Assembly: GCA_963682175.1 (NCBI GenBank)
Contig: OY821771.1
Location: 14,321,001 to 14,385,000, forward strand
Reading direction: 5' to 3'
DNA: 64,000 nucleotides
Source: Triglochin maritima
Lineage: Eukaryota > Streptophyta > Magnoliopsida > Alismatales > Juncaginaceae
Shown here: positions 8,908 through 20,389 of the stretch, piece by piece
Layout of the letters: every line of letters begins with the position of its first letter
Position numbering within the stretch: the stretch's first letter is position 1
Program-made: the position numbers and the translations under genes
The notes under the pieces: generated by a model
The model's database searches: none
What the model was told of the DNA's origin: nothing
What the model saw: only the letters and a program-made list of their open reading frames with translations

Positions 8908-11900
8908 ATGGCCGCAGCCTCTTCCCCTTCCCTCCCCGGCCTCACCCGGCGATCCATCGCCGCCAGCACTCTCCCGCCGCCGCCTCCTGCCGGACTCCCC
9001 CGTCCAATCGTCGACCCCGCGCCGAGGACGAAGCCGGCGTTCCAACTCCTCGCGCTGGCTATCATCGCCGTCCTCGCCTCTCTCCAGTTCCTCCCCGCCA
9101 CCCACGTGAGGGACCCCGACAACCCCACCGGGAGTTGGATTCCCGTCCGAAAGGTTGGATCTTTTTGGGTCGGAAGTTCGATTTTCATTTGGCTTGTAAT
9201 GTGGCATTAGTGGTTGTGGTTGTGTCTGTTTTGGGTCGATTTATTTATTGATTTGTTACGGTAGTAATTGTTTGGGTTTTGATTAATTGTTTGGGTTTTG
9301 ATATTTGTTTGAGGATTGGAATTCGTATCCGAAAGCTATACGATGAGGCTATAGACCTGTTTTATGTCAATCCATTTCAATTGATTTGCTGATATAACTG
9401 ATATTGTAGGGCTACAGTTATGGGAACATATCATGGAGATATATTCTTAATTATATTAGTATTAATGTATTATTATGGACATACTCAATCATAGGTATCG
9501 ATAGTATCTTTCTTCTTATTGTTATTTCTATAAAAATATAAAAATAAATTTTGAAGGAAATGCCTCACTTTCACAGTTGACTGTCTTTTGAAGTTCATTA
9601 TCTTTTTTAAGGTTCAATAATTTTAGGGTTCGCCCTACTCAGGGGCGGAATCAAGGGGCCATGGGGAGGTAGTCATCTTCTTGGAATCTTAAAATTTGTT
9701 AAAGGAACAGTACTATACAATATTTTCCAAAAGGTATACGAAAATATCATAAGATAGTCTCTCCGGCTCTCCCCTTAAACTTTGGAATTATTTAAGGTAT
9801 ACAATATTTTCAAAAATGTATAACAAAATATCATGGGTGGTGGGCGTCGGTGCGGAGTCCCTTCTCTTTTTTAATTTTGAAAATTTTAAGAAACTAGTAA
9901 CATACAACATTTTTTCTTAAAAGGTTCCTTATTCTTCATAATATTTTTCTACCTTGACAAATTCTTTCTTAGCTTCAAAATTTGTAGTTTCTAAGAGTGA
10001 AACTAATATCACGGGGAGTATGTGTTTTTTCTCTCTTAATTTTGAAATAAAAAACTGGATGAAATTGTAAGATAAAGAGTAGGATGACCTACTAAAAGAA
10101 GTACACTTATTTTGTTCCAGGTATGAAATTATGATTAATATTATAGATGAACAATTTATACTTGATGACTGACCATGCCAAAGTGGTTATGAAATCACAA
10201 ATCTTTATCATCATCATTTTTAGTTGTTTTACACTTTTACTTTGTCATAAATACAAAACTTCAAAAATTAATAACAATTTCAACGAAACAAATACCAAGG
10301 TTCAGGGATCGCATATGCAATCTCAGGCGACTGGGCTTGCCTAACCTAATCGCCTAGGTGATCGTGCGATCACCCAGTTGTGGGTAACATTTTATTATTA
10401 TTATTTAATGGATTTTTTTGTTCTTAATTAAAAAATTAAGAAAACGGGTAAAATACAAATAAATTATAGAAGAAAATCTTACATGTTTGAGCTTCAAAAA
10501 GACACCTAGATCACCGACCATAGTCTCACTAGGTACCCCCTCTACCCATCCAAACACTTAGATATTTTATTTTATTAATTGTAGAGTTAATAATACAATT
10601 CATAAGACACAAAAATTACAATACAAGTACCATAGTCATTCAATTGGACACATTGTTCTAAAATCCAATTGTGAACTTCAGTGTCGTCGGAGTCGTTTGG
10701 ATCGTCAATGTAGACGTCCTCATCTTCGGTTTCTTCATCATGGGTTGGAATGAGAAATGAGATGTGAAAAGTGGAATGAATTGAAGAGGGTGGAGGGTAT
10801 TTATAGGAATGGAAGGGGAGGGGGATTTTTGAAAAAAATAAACAACTAGCCGTGGCAACGGCTAAAACAAACTAGTTGTTGCAACGACAAGATCGAATAT
10901 GCGATCGCACACACCACACACATTTGTGCGGATGTACGACTAGGCGACCACTTACCTGAACGTTGAGAAATACAAAATTATTTAATCGCATGTCGTGCTT
11001 AGATCAAAACTAATCCGTTTGACAAAATATTATCTTAATGAATTCTCCAATATAGATAATGTCAGACTTTCTAATGAGATTCAAATATATATTTTTGACA
11101 TGCATAAGTTAGATGACTTTTGTAACTAAGAATGAATTGACGTTTTAGCAGAGAAAATAGTTGCAACTTCAACCTTTGAAAAAACATTTTCGGTAAGAAA
11201 TATTGTTAAGAACCGTTTGCGCAATTAATTAGGGAATCATTGGTTGAACGACAGTTTGATGACGTATATTGAAAAAAATTACTTAGTGAAGTTAACAACG
11301 AGGCAATCGTGTTTTGTTTTCAAAATATGAAACCTCGTGAGGCTAATTTTAATTTTTCTAGAAGCAAAGCTTTCCTCTAGCGATCTTACATCCTATATTA
11401 ATTTTTATTCTTCATGTTTTCGCCCCTAAAGAAAATTCCTGGTTCCGCCAATGACCCTACTTGAGAGTTTGTTGAAGTTGTCTCCTGGAAGTTTTGGAAG
11501 TCCCAATTTCCGATCTTTAATTTTTTCCACAATCAGAGAGTTGCATTGAGACAAGCATTGTTATGCTTGATAATCAGCAAATGCCATACGCCCGTAGTGG
11601 ATTTTTTTTTTTGCAACTTACCAATGGTGGATTGTTAGTTACATGCATGTTGACTTAAGCCTCTTTTTAGTAGAATTTTTGCCATTAATAATTGTTCTCA
11701 CTACAACTCTTTTCTGTATGTTGTCTTAACTTTGTCTAATTGCTCCAAACATTATCTTGAAGCCATTTAACAATTAGCTTGACATGTGAATCTTAGTTTG
11801 ATCCCCAAAATTATACGTACGATCTAACAATGGAAAAATGTTAATGAAAGCAGTCGAATGTGACTCCAAATAAAGACCGTGGAATTGGAAATGTTCACTT

Positions 11901-13440
11901 GGTTTCCTGGATTGACTGCTTAGATCTTCGGGTTGTGGCTGTGCTCATAAATTCAACCCTCACAACATCAAGGTTAGATTCTTTTAATGGTAATAATTAT
12001 CTTGTAACTAAAGTGACTGACTGGGTGACGTAGTGTTATTATTGAAAATCGCTAATTTTGACCTATCAGTCCATGTTAACTCTAGAATATGAGGGATCGC
12101 ATTTGAAGATAATCTGCGTAGTCCCAAGTAATGTAGTCTTTTTTCTTCAATGTGGAACCACAAAAGAGTAGCTTAAAGAAGCTTTAGAAGGCCATCATTT
12201 TTATTCAATTTATCTTTTTATAATTTATGATGGGACAAAGAATATCTTGTCTGCATAAACAAGATCTCACGTCTTGTTACTAGTTTTGATGTAAATAAAC
12301 TATTTTGGGAACTATTTTGGCATGATACGTTGAACTGCCAACAAACGAATACGTGATTACTTCTCTTGTAGCTTTTTCATCATTGTGGTCATTTCAGATC
12401 ACCGGAGCATGTATATTTTCATTTCTTAATACCGGAAGCTGAAGAAGAGAAGTTGTACTTTTACAAGTTGAAAGTGTTATTTCCGGACTCAAATATCGAT
12501 ATCACTGGGTAAGAAGTGCTTTTCACACTCCACATTTTCAAGAATCTTTTGTCTGGATTATTTAATTTTCTCATGCACAGGCAAAAGGAAATAAAGCAGA
12601 AAATAACATCTACACCTCAAGGAGAAAAGATTTGGCACTTGCTACCTGAATTAGCACCCTTCATAATATCAAGCATCAAGCCCTCTTTGAAGAAGTTTAT
12701 TTATATTTCACCATTCGCCATAGTTAAGGTGAGTTCAATTCATATTCAAATTTGATTGTTGCACTACAGCTTCTGATAAATATCTGTGAGATCTTATACA
12801 CAAGTTGATTGCTGTTTGTTTAGGAAAGCATCGAAGAACTCCTTAGAGTTGACATTGGCAGTTATGCCCTTGCAGCTGCTGAAGACTGTGACAGGAGTTT
12901 AGGTCATTATGTTAATATCGAGATCGTGAATGCTGTTCAGAGGACAGCTGCAAAATCATGGATTTCCAAGGAACATTACGATGAAAAGGCTTGCATACCT
13001 GACCTGAATGTTGTTGTAGTTGATTCAAACAAAATAGGAATACAATTTTTTGAAGCCGTTGAGTGGTGGGCTAAAGTTGTTACAAAGGGGAACGAGAGGT
13101 TTGATCGTCACCAACTATATATGACCTCCAATTGTAATGTTTTTTCATTTGTATTTTGTTGGATCAAGAACTATGCTTGATTGCTTGTTTAATTTGCAGA
13201 AACCGCTGGGTTCACCCACCTGCTTATCTAGCACTTCACAAAAAGTATGTTGTGCTTCCTATGGCTTGGAAAATCAGCGAGGCGAAAGCACCAAACGAAC
13301 TTGTTGCTGCCAAAGTTGTTCATTTTGATGGACCCAGAAGGTTCTGCGGTGACAACACAAGAGGACTTCAAGGATCTACTTCTGGAAACAATTGGCAGCA
13401 GTATCTTTCTAAAAAATCGGAACTCATTTTAGGTCATTGA
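8908..13440 (+). CDS. GT8-like glycosyltransferase, type II membrane protein
   Basis: Six exons: 8908-9153, 11851-11972, 12398-12508, 12581-12728, 12824-13098, 13200-13440. They total 1143 nt (380 aa plus stop), all introns are GT-AG and every junction keeps frame. Residues 1-44 form a Pro-rich cytoplasmic tail, 45-62 one membrane anchor, and the rest faces the lumen. GT8-like features are the segment ESIEELLRVDIGSYALAAAEDC, PDLNVVVVDSNK (compare the NSGVxVxD block) and a terminal KVVHFDGPRRF block. Where GT8 enzymes have the metal-binding DxD (usually YLDSDV), this protein has YISPFA, with SPF at residues 203-205, so catalysis by the usual mechanism is doubtful. The start is the first ATG before the tail and anchor. 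Exon 2 could begin three bases later (11854). The family call is from motif recall; I do not recognise the exact orthologue. Intron 1 carries a complete hAT element. Confidence 0.85.
9640..11453 (+). mobile_element. hAT element in intron 1 of the GT8-like gene
   Basis: The left end CAGGGGCGGAATCAAGG at 9640 pairs with the right end, whose complement reads CATTGGCGGAACCAGG at 11453. Flanking 8-bp copies GCCCTACT (9632-9639) and ACCCTACT (11454-11461) match at 7 of 8 positions, as expected for hAT. Near the right end (about 11170-11370, +) the translation shows a decayed C-terminal hAT dimerisation region (ERTFS-like, then IVKNRLRN and WLNDSLMTYIEKNYL). The transposase is otherwise lost, so the 1.8-kb copy is non-autonomous. 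It sits in the host gene's sense orientation. Confidence 0.88.
10308..10905 (-). mobile_element. Possible nested Harbinger-like fragment with promoter and ORF start
   Basis: Inside the hAT element the minus strand reads a CAACGGCTA-rich stretch, then TATAAATACCCTCC (about 10795-10805), a pyrimidine-rich leader and an ATG at 10746-10748 followed by an acidic, frameshifted short frame. This layout resembles the start of PIF/Harbinger ORFs in plants. ATCGCATATGC near 10308 and its near complement around 10895-10905 may be remnants of terminal repeats. Boundaries are uncertain and the assignment rests on layout only. Confidence 0.3.
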
Positions 13441-15190
13441 TGAATTGTAAGTTGAAGGGCAGTAGCTTCAGCTGAAAAAGCACCAACAAGTGATGTAAGC
13501 CTAAAAGTCTCATGGTTATATGAAAGTCATAACATGCTAGGATATGTAGTGATGTCTCGATGAAGTCCGATGACATTTATGTCAGCAGTAGCTACGATGT
13601 CGTATTTGAGCATTTGAGGTTTTGAATATGTGAATGGTATTGAATTTTGAGCCTTCAACATATGTTTACAGATTATATCAAAACATTTATGTTTGTTTGT
13701 GAACAAATAGCTAAAACCAACGATATCTTTTTTTAGCTAATGTAACTTAATTTTCATGTAAAAATGAACAAGGTGGTAAAAACAAATCAAGCATATTGTG
13801 ATTTATTTTGAAATACGATGGCGTATAATAGCCGTCTCCACATGTTTTTAGAAGTCCTCTAGATCATAATTTAAAATTGTACATTAGCCGCAAATCAACG
13901 GACAAAACCCACGTTGTGCAACATAAATTGGTTGGCAAACCACCATCTCAACATACCAAACCATCCAATTTGGTATATTAAATCGTACCATTTCGAAACC
14001 CCACACACCACAAAATTGCAAACCATTTCTCTCGTGAAACACTTAAACCTTAATAATTATGAACCACCAAATAAACACTTGGCTCTAACAGACACAAGCA
14101 TACGTCTCTGGATGAAACTTAGAAGCACCTCAGTGTTTGAACCTTGAACAGAGGTAGAAAGAGAGAAGAAGATAAAAGAAAATCTCTATACGTAACGTCC
14201 TCATTCCGCATGAGGTCAACGCGGAAAGTCAAAATAATCAGAGTTCCCATGGGAAAGGAAATGCTACGCGAAAACGATAAAGGAACAAAAGAAAAATTGG
14301 AGCTTCATAGTGGTCCGAATAAAGTAAATAAGATATTTCAAAAGATTAATAATAATTTTGAAGGCACTAAGTGTGATTCAAAGGTAAATGACATACGACT
14401 CAATAACAATAATTTCGAAACACAACGAGACAAAAATGTTAGGTTCCAGGTGAGCAAAATCGCCCACCCAGCAACCTAATCCGTGGTACCAACAATATCA
14501 ACAACATAAACTGAATGAGTTTTCATCAAAAACTCTGTATGCCTTTGGACAAGCAATAAAACAATTCCGAGATATTCAGCGGAACCAACTACTATCACAA
14601 TCAAACTACTAAGAAGGTAATCCAATAAGAATTAACACCATAATTCCTATCTAGCATTTAATTCGGTCGTTACGATTAATGCAATACGGGAAATCTCATG
14701 CACCACTCACTGCAGGCACATGTGGTCTTCTGATTAGTGCATGACCAATCATCACCCCAGTACTACAATTATTCCTAAATTCATTGACGATTAAGTTTCA
14801 TTTATCAGGAGGATCTCGTATACCATCCCGTGTTAGTACGGTAGAAATCATATATGATATCGTGGACTTATTGTTGCCACAAGTCTCTACAGAGGCCAAC
14901 GTTGCATCGTGCTAGTACGCTCGTGAGAGCCAGAAGTGTCAAGGTTACTTATTTTATTAATTTGCTTACATTATGTATTTCATGGAAAATAATAACAATA
15001 GATGTGAGATTCACTCAAACCATACATGATTCGCTGCCATGCAGTTGACTAATAAATCAAAGATGGACGCTCATGAGCTCGAGTGATTTCGCGGCAATAT
15101 TAAGACCACTTACGGGATTACCTCATGACTAAAAATAATAATGATGCCTGATTCTAAACTTTCAGGAACCAAGGTGTCAATTACTCATGT
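13441..15190. other. Intergenic region, no gene recognised
   Basis: The first 300 bp should hold the 3' UTR of the GT8-like gene. The rest is AT-rich with short open frames (for example 14144-14479, rich in Lys, Arg and Asn) that match nothing I know and lack exon structure. Confidence 0.5.
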
Positions 15191-15434
15191 TAGGGTTGAG
15201 AACCGGTTCGGACTGGGCTAGACCCGGATGCTCTCCGAGGTCCGGACCGAAGACCGGACATGTTAGATCCGGTCCAGACTGGGTTTTTTATATTAAAATT
15301 TGAGTTTTGGACCGGATTCGGACCGGACCGAAACTCGGACCCGCCCTGGGTCCAGACTGGAACCCAGACCCGTCGGATCCGGTCCGGACCGGACCGAACC
15401 GAACCGAACCTGGATCGATTTCTGCTCTCCCCTA
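15191..15434. mobile_element. hAT-type MITE with CCGGACCGG interior
   Basis: It begins TAGGGTTGAG and ends CTCCCCTA. It is flanked by ACTCATGT (15183-15190) and ACTCATAT (15435-15442), a 7/8 match for an 8-bp target duplication. The interior is almost entirely short CCGGACCG / GACCCGG motifs in both orientations, so the 244-bp element can fold back on itself. Confidence 0.8.
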
Positions 15435-15679
15435 ACTCATATATTGGGATAATAAGTATAACAAAGACCCTCCAACCATTCACTCCCAAACCTTCAAACC
15501 ACAACAAGCCCTCTTGTCCGGTTGCGACCTACTCCACAACGGCAACCTCCGGGGGAGGGTGTCCACAACAGTGACCTCTAGCAGAGCCCCAAATGGAGTG
15601 TCGATGGACAGAGCCTCCTATCGAAGTGATCCGAGCGGCCACGAATAATCCTTCCAGTAGAGGTGGCGATAGTTAACGA

Positions 15680-16530
15680 AGACGTTATCTCTAAGAAGCT
15701 CTGAATAAACCTCCTATAGTAACTAGCGAGTCAAACGAAACTCCTGATTTCTGAAGCGTTTTGGCGTATCCCATTGCATCACTGCCTCCACCTTAGTTGG
15801 GTGTATAGAGATTCCATTCTCAGACACAATATGTCCGAGGAACATAACATGCTCCAACCAAAACTCGCACTTCGAGAACTTCGCATAATGCTTGTTTTGC
15901 CGAATGGTATTCAACATGATCCTCTAGTGTTCTACATGTTGCTCCCGATTAGATTAATATATCAAAATGTCATCAACAAACACAATCACAATCTCCGACT
16001 ATAAACGTTGAGGTGGTTTGTCGGTGAGGTCGACGATTCAACCCTTGAAACAACTGACTACGGGATCGTTTATGCGTTCCAAAGACATACCTTCAACCAC
16101 GTTGTTGCATTTCCCAACTCCAACCTCATCCTTTGTCCTTGCTTCGCTGTCGCCGCATAGGGTTCTAGGGTGAGAACGATTTTTTTGTCTCACCCCGACC
16201 CTAGAGCTCACGATTAAATAGAAGCAATTCGGATTTCCAAAAGGTGACTCCCCAATCCCTCCTTAAATCCCTATTATTGCCATCATAAACAATCATCTAA
16301 ATTTTCAATTACCTTGTTTTAAAGAGTTGTCACAATTGGAATTATAATGTATAATTGCTTTTATTTAATTTTTTTCTGTTATCTTACAACCTATCATTAT
16401 CCTCGAAATTGCTATATTAAAACTCACCAAAAAAACTCTGAATAATCTTTTCGTACATCATCCTCGATCCCCAAGTCACTTCTTCCACGTTATTATGTTG
16501 CCTTCGTACTTTCATCATAGGTACTTTCAT
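15680..16530 (-). pseudogene. Decayed Ty3/Gypsy pol fragment
   Basis: On the minus strand 15723-15917 encodes the RT connection segment (KHYAKFSKCEFWLEHVMFLG, VSENGISIHPTKVEAVMQW). It is followed near 15680-15720 by YYRRFIQSF after frame breaks. A second block near 16440-16500 reads like a broken chromodomain-like tail (HNNVEEVTW, then a shifted DDVRKDYSEFF). Everything between RT and the tail is missing or unrecognisable. No LTR could be assigned. Confidence 0.75.
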
Positions 16531-16586
16531 CATATTATTCTGCTCATTGTGTCAGGATTTGATTTTTGTTATCTTGATTATTCTAA

Positions 16587-17351
16587 GAGCGTGATTGATA
16601 TCCAGGAAGTACAACAAAGTTCAAAACTTGAGCAAGTTCGAGAATACTACTCTCTAGAATTCTACTTTTTCGTGATTGGTACAACTAGAATTTTAAGTCG
16701 AACTGAACTTTGATTGAATGGTTGACAAGAATTGAGAACTTCGAAAATCTAGTAATCATACCTAATAAATATGAAGACAATATTAATACAATCATCAAAC
16801 TTAAAAGTCATAAATAATTAATTAAAAAATTAAATTAGTTTCAATTTGACATAACTTATATCTTTAGAGTGTGAAATACTTAGTATCCCCAAGAAAGAAA
16901 GAAAAAAACATATATTACAACTGAAAATAAGAAAAAAATTAAATAAAGAAAAACATAATATAATAATCAATAGTCAAAAGGTAAAGAGAATGATCACTAA
17001 TAAAAGATAAATAAAAACATCAAAGTTAGAAAAAAATATCAAATAAAATATTTCATGACATACTAAAACTCATTTTTTAATCCTTTACCAAAAGGCAAAA
17101 AAAGAGCTAGCGTCCCTATATTTATTAAGATTGACAAAGAAAAATCATAATAACATGTAACTGGGCTTGAACTTGTTTTCCATTGGTTTTGGACTTGATG
17201 TTCTGGAAGTCTCTCGGTATATATCTCAGAAGTTACGAAGGAAGTCTTAGAACTTGACTTCCAGAACTTCCTGAGTATGAATCATACAGAATTGAACTCA
17301 GAACTTCACTTCTTCAATTCCAATATAACTTCCTGAGTACCAATCACACCC
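16587..17351. mobile_element. PIF/Harbinger (Tourist-like) MITE
   Basis: Left end GAGCGTGATTGATATCCAGG; right-end complement GGGTGTGATTGGTACTCAGG. The flanking trinucleotide TAA is present at 16584-16586 and 17352-17354. About 24 bp of imperfect terminal repeat plus a TAA target duplication fit a Tourist-like element. The 765-bp interior is AT-rich and noncoding. Confidence 0.8.
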
Positions 17352-17559
17352 TAAACAACACATGTAAGATAGCAAATGTGAGGGGTTAATCTTGCTAACC
17401 ACCGCAATGTACAACGCGATGCCAAGCGTTCAAATGCATTCAGGCAAATGTTTTGTCGTACATTTCCTTATCACTGGCAACAAGGTCCATTACTAGAATC
17501 ACCAGTTCAGATAACCAAAATGCATCAAGGCAAATCCGACATGGATGTCCTTTTTTAGC

Positions 17560-17640
17560 ATGTTCTGTTTTTTAATAATAAAACATATATAACACGTCAC
17601 ATATTGTGTTAACTACCGACGTGAAATGCCTTTTTATAAG
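17560..17640. repeat. CACTA subterminal motif fragment (CACGTC / GACGTG)
   Basis: Short inverted pieces CACGTCACATATTG and ACCGACGTGAAATG resemble the subterminal repeats at 32255-32810. This looks like an isolated scrap of a related CACTA end. Confidence 0.35.
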
Positions 17641-17659
17641 AAATTATGGTGAGGTTGTG

Positions 17660-17915
17660 CTTTAAAGTACACACCCGATGTTTAAGGACAGACTTGGGGT
17701 TTAAATGAACTTTTGATATTTAAAGGATTCACATGTCCTTTAAAGGACATAAGTTGCCTTGTTAGGACAAACTTTTTTTAAAAGGACACATGTGTCCTTT
17801 AAAAAAGGGGCATCTTATTAGAGGATACTCTTGCGTTTTAAAGGACACACTTAATTTTTAAACGACAGACTTGGTGTTTTAAGGATAGATTCGTGGCTTT
17901 TAAAGGACAACATTT
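17660..17915. repeat. Cluster of TTTAAAGGACA motifs
   Basis: About ten copies of TTTAAAGGACA or its complement occur in 250 bp, including the palindromes CACATGTCCTTTAAAGGACA and AAAGGACACATGTGTCCTTT. The spacing is irregular. Origin unknown, perhaps the subterminal region of a DNA transposon. Confidence 0.7.
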
Positions 17916-18001
17916 GTAAGTCGTTTTCACTTTTAAGTTTTAACTTTTCAACTTCAGTAATTTCCATTTACGCGTCAGGAATTTTTACCCAACTTGGAAG
18001 T

Positions 18002-19183
18002 TGTAACGTCCCTAATTTGCACTCGGCACAACAATCAATCACAAACTATAACAAGCGAAAATGGACCTTAACGAAAATAGTCAAGTAGAGGCCTTAATTA
18101 AAAAGAACATAATGTCAAGAAGCTAAAATACAAGAAGCTGAAATCCTACTATATCAATACTAAGAAATGAAAGCATACATCAAATGAGCTCACAAATCCA
18201 GTCCCAAGCCCAAGTCGGCTTCAACCGCCTACTGCGTTCCACCTGCACACACAAGTCACGCCTGAGTCTCGAAACAAGACTCCATACACCACCCCAACCC
18301 AACACTGAACTAGGCCACGCCGTCCAAATGACTCACACGGGTCTCGTGTCCCAAGGTGACCGCGCGTCCCAGCGAAGCTGAGTGTGCACCTCGACCCCAC
18401 CGCACATCAGATCCAGAAGGCAACACTCAACCCACTCTCATGACAGAACTGTCACACGTCCCAGCCAGGCCGAGCGTGCGCCCTCGACAAGACCGCTCAT
18501 TTGATCCACAAGGCAACACCCTACTCCAACCATGTGCCCGAGCCCATAAGAAACGCTCCCTAACTACCACTCATCACAACGTTGGTGAGATGAACAATTC
18601 CGCATCCGGTTTCGGGAGCTAACCACACGTCCGAGACCATACGCAACGCTCCAACAACCACTCGTCACAATATATGGGGAAACCCTATCATCTAGTCATA
18701 CGTACCTCACACGTCATCCTCACCACCCGACCACATGCCGAGTCTGTGAGCAACACTCCAACAACCACTCATCACAACATGAGTGGACAACCAATTCCAA
18801 GAACCTCTCTCACAAACATACATAAAGCAAGGGGGTAAGCGCAATTTAACCCAAAAGTACGGGCCATACGACCACAATGAATCATTGAGCCATAAACATA
18901 AACAAGAATAGAGAATCATAAAAGCTGCATGGTAAAACTATAGCTCTCAAATCCACAGTCAAAAGGGGTACATAGGTCTAAGTGTAATTCCACCAAAGTT
19001 TCCTTATTAATCACAAATCTCATAAGTTTAGGGGAAAAACAATAAAGTTCCCAATTGAAATTGTTTATTACAAAATCTGAAAATCCAGGGAAAAAGGACA
19101 ATTTTCCCAAAATTTAGTTATTTCTTACAATTTTGCAAGACAAGATAAGTGGAAGGTTGCAACGAAGATTATAGGTTGTTACA
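18002..19183 (-). repeat. LTR-like repeat with TGTAAC...GTTACA ends
   Basis: It starts TGTAACGTCCCTAATTTGC, close to the inner edge of the Tekay LTR (TGTAACATCCCG), and ends GGTTGTTACA. The GC-rich part (18230-18790) contains diverged repeats of roughly 60-100 bp around GCAACACTC and ACCACTCATCACAAC. No target duplication flanks it (GAAGT against TTTAA), so an old or truncated solo LTR in minus orientation is the best guess. Confidence 0.5.
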
Positions 19184-19659
19184 TTTAATTATTGTGTTTT
19201 GTATACTACCTAATTAATTAACTAAATAGTGCTTAACCACTAGTGCAGAAACACTCATATACGTCGGATATACAGGGGTATATACAACGGATTTTGGCGA
19301 TGTATACGACCGTCGTATATTTCCCCGACGTCTATGCCCTGGTGTATAAACGTCAGTTATATACGACCGACGTCTATTATACTTTTAAATAACCCAAAAA
19401 ATACATTAGATATTTCTAGCAGGCATTCAACCTGCACAATAATCAAGACCAAGATACCCAAGTGCCCCAAGTGTCAATCTTTTGACAATGAACCAAGTAC
19501 ATCAAGCCTAAGATGCCCAAATGTCCCAACTCGATCTCATTCAGCAGTTAAGGAGTGGTGGAGTACATCAATCACACCAACAACAAAAAATTCCGATGTA
19601 GGACTAAACTTAACACCTACAATAGGCATCGAATATACACTACTACAGAAAAGGGAATA

Positions 19660-20000
19660 TTCGTCGGATATAAGGGCATATACACGTCGGATATAAGCAC
19701 ACCCCCATCCGACGTATATGTGTGCGTCGTCTATACATAGACGTCGGCTATACGACGGCCGACGTCTATACCTAACGAATAGACGTCGGCTGTAATTAGA
19801 CGCCGACGTGTATTCTTTAATGTATAGACGTCGGTTAATAAACATACGACGCCTATACTTTAGGGATAAACGTCGGGTCAATAATATACGACGCCTATAC
19901 TTTAGGGATAGACGTCGGCTTACATAGGAAGCCGACGTCTATTCTTTTCTTCAGAGGATTAGACGTCGGCTTATATAAACAGCCGACGTCTATTCCCAAA
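19660..20000. repeat. Left subterminal CACTA repeats
   Basis: At least a dozen copies of TAGACGTCGG or its complement alternate in orientation and form short potential hairpins. In En/Spm such motifs bind the element's regulatory protein. Confidence 0.85.
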
Positions 20001-20094
20001 CCTGGACAAAAAAAAATAAATAGGATCCGACGAAATTGTTTTTAGTCATCGTCGTCGTGTACATACAACTGCACCAAATTCGTTCACCTATAAA

Positions 20095-20250
20095 TTTCAT
20101 CCACATACATCCATATACATCCCACATACAATTGACATTCACAAGCATACATCCACATACATCCACAAGCATCCATACAATTGACTCACAAGCATACATC
20201 CACATACATCCACAAGCATACATGCACAAACACAAACACAAAAATACAAC
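20095..20250. repeat. CATACATCCACATACATC minisatellite
   Basis: Irregular tandem repeats built from CATACATCCACATACATC and ACAATTGACATTCACAAGC, between the left subterminal repeats and the gene of the inner CACTA. Confidence 0.75.
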
Positions 20251-20389
20251 CACACAATTGACATTCAACACACTTGCAATTAATTCATTCTAAAATTAAG
20301 GCGATTATATTAAGGCATAAAGTGTAGGTTTGTAATACAAGTGCACTTGTTAACTAAATTACAAAAAATACAATTGGCAGTAGAACCTC

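Noticed and set aside
14144..14479. 111-residue Lys/Asn-rich frame
   Set aside because: Low-complexity AT-driven composition, no homologous pattern, no exon context; too weak to call a gene.
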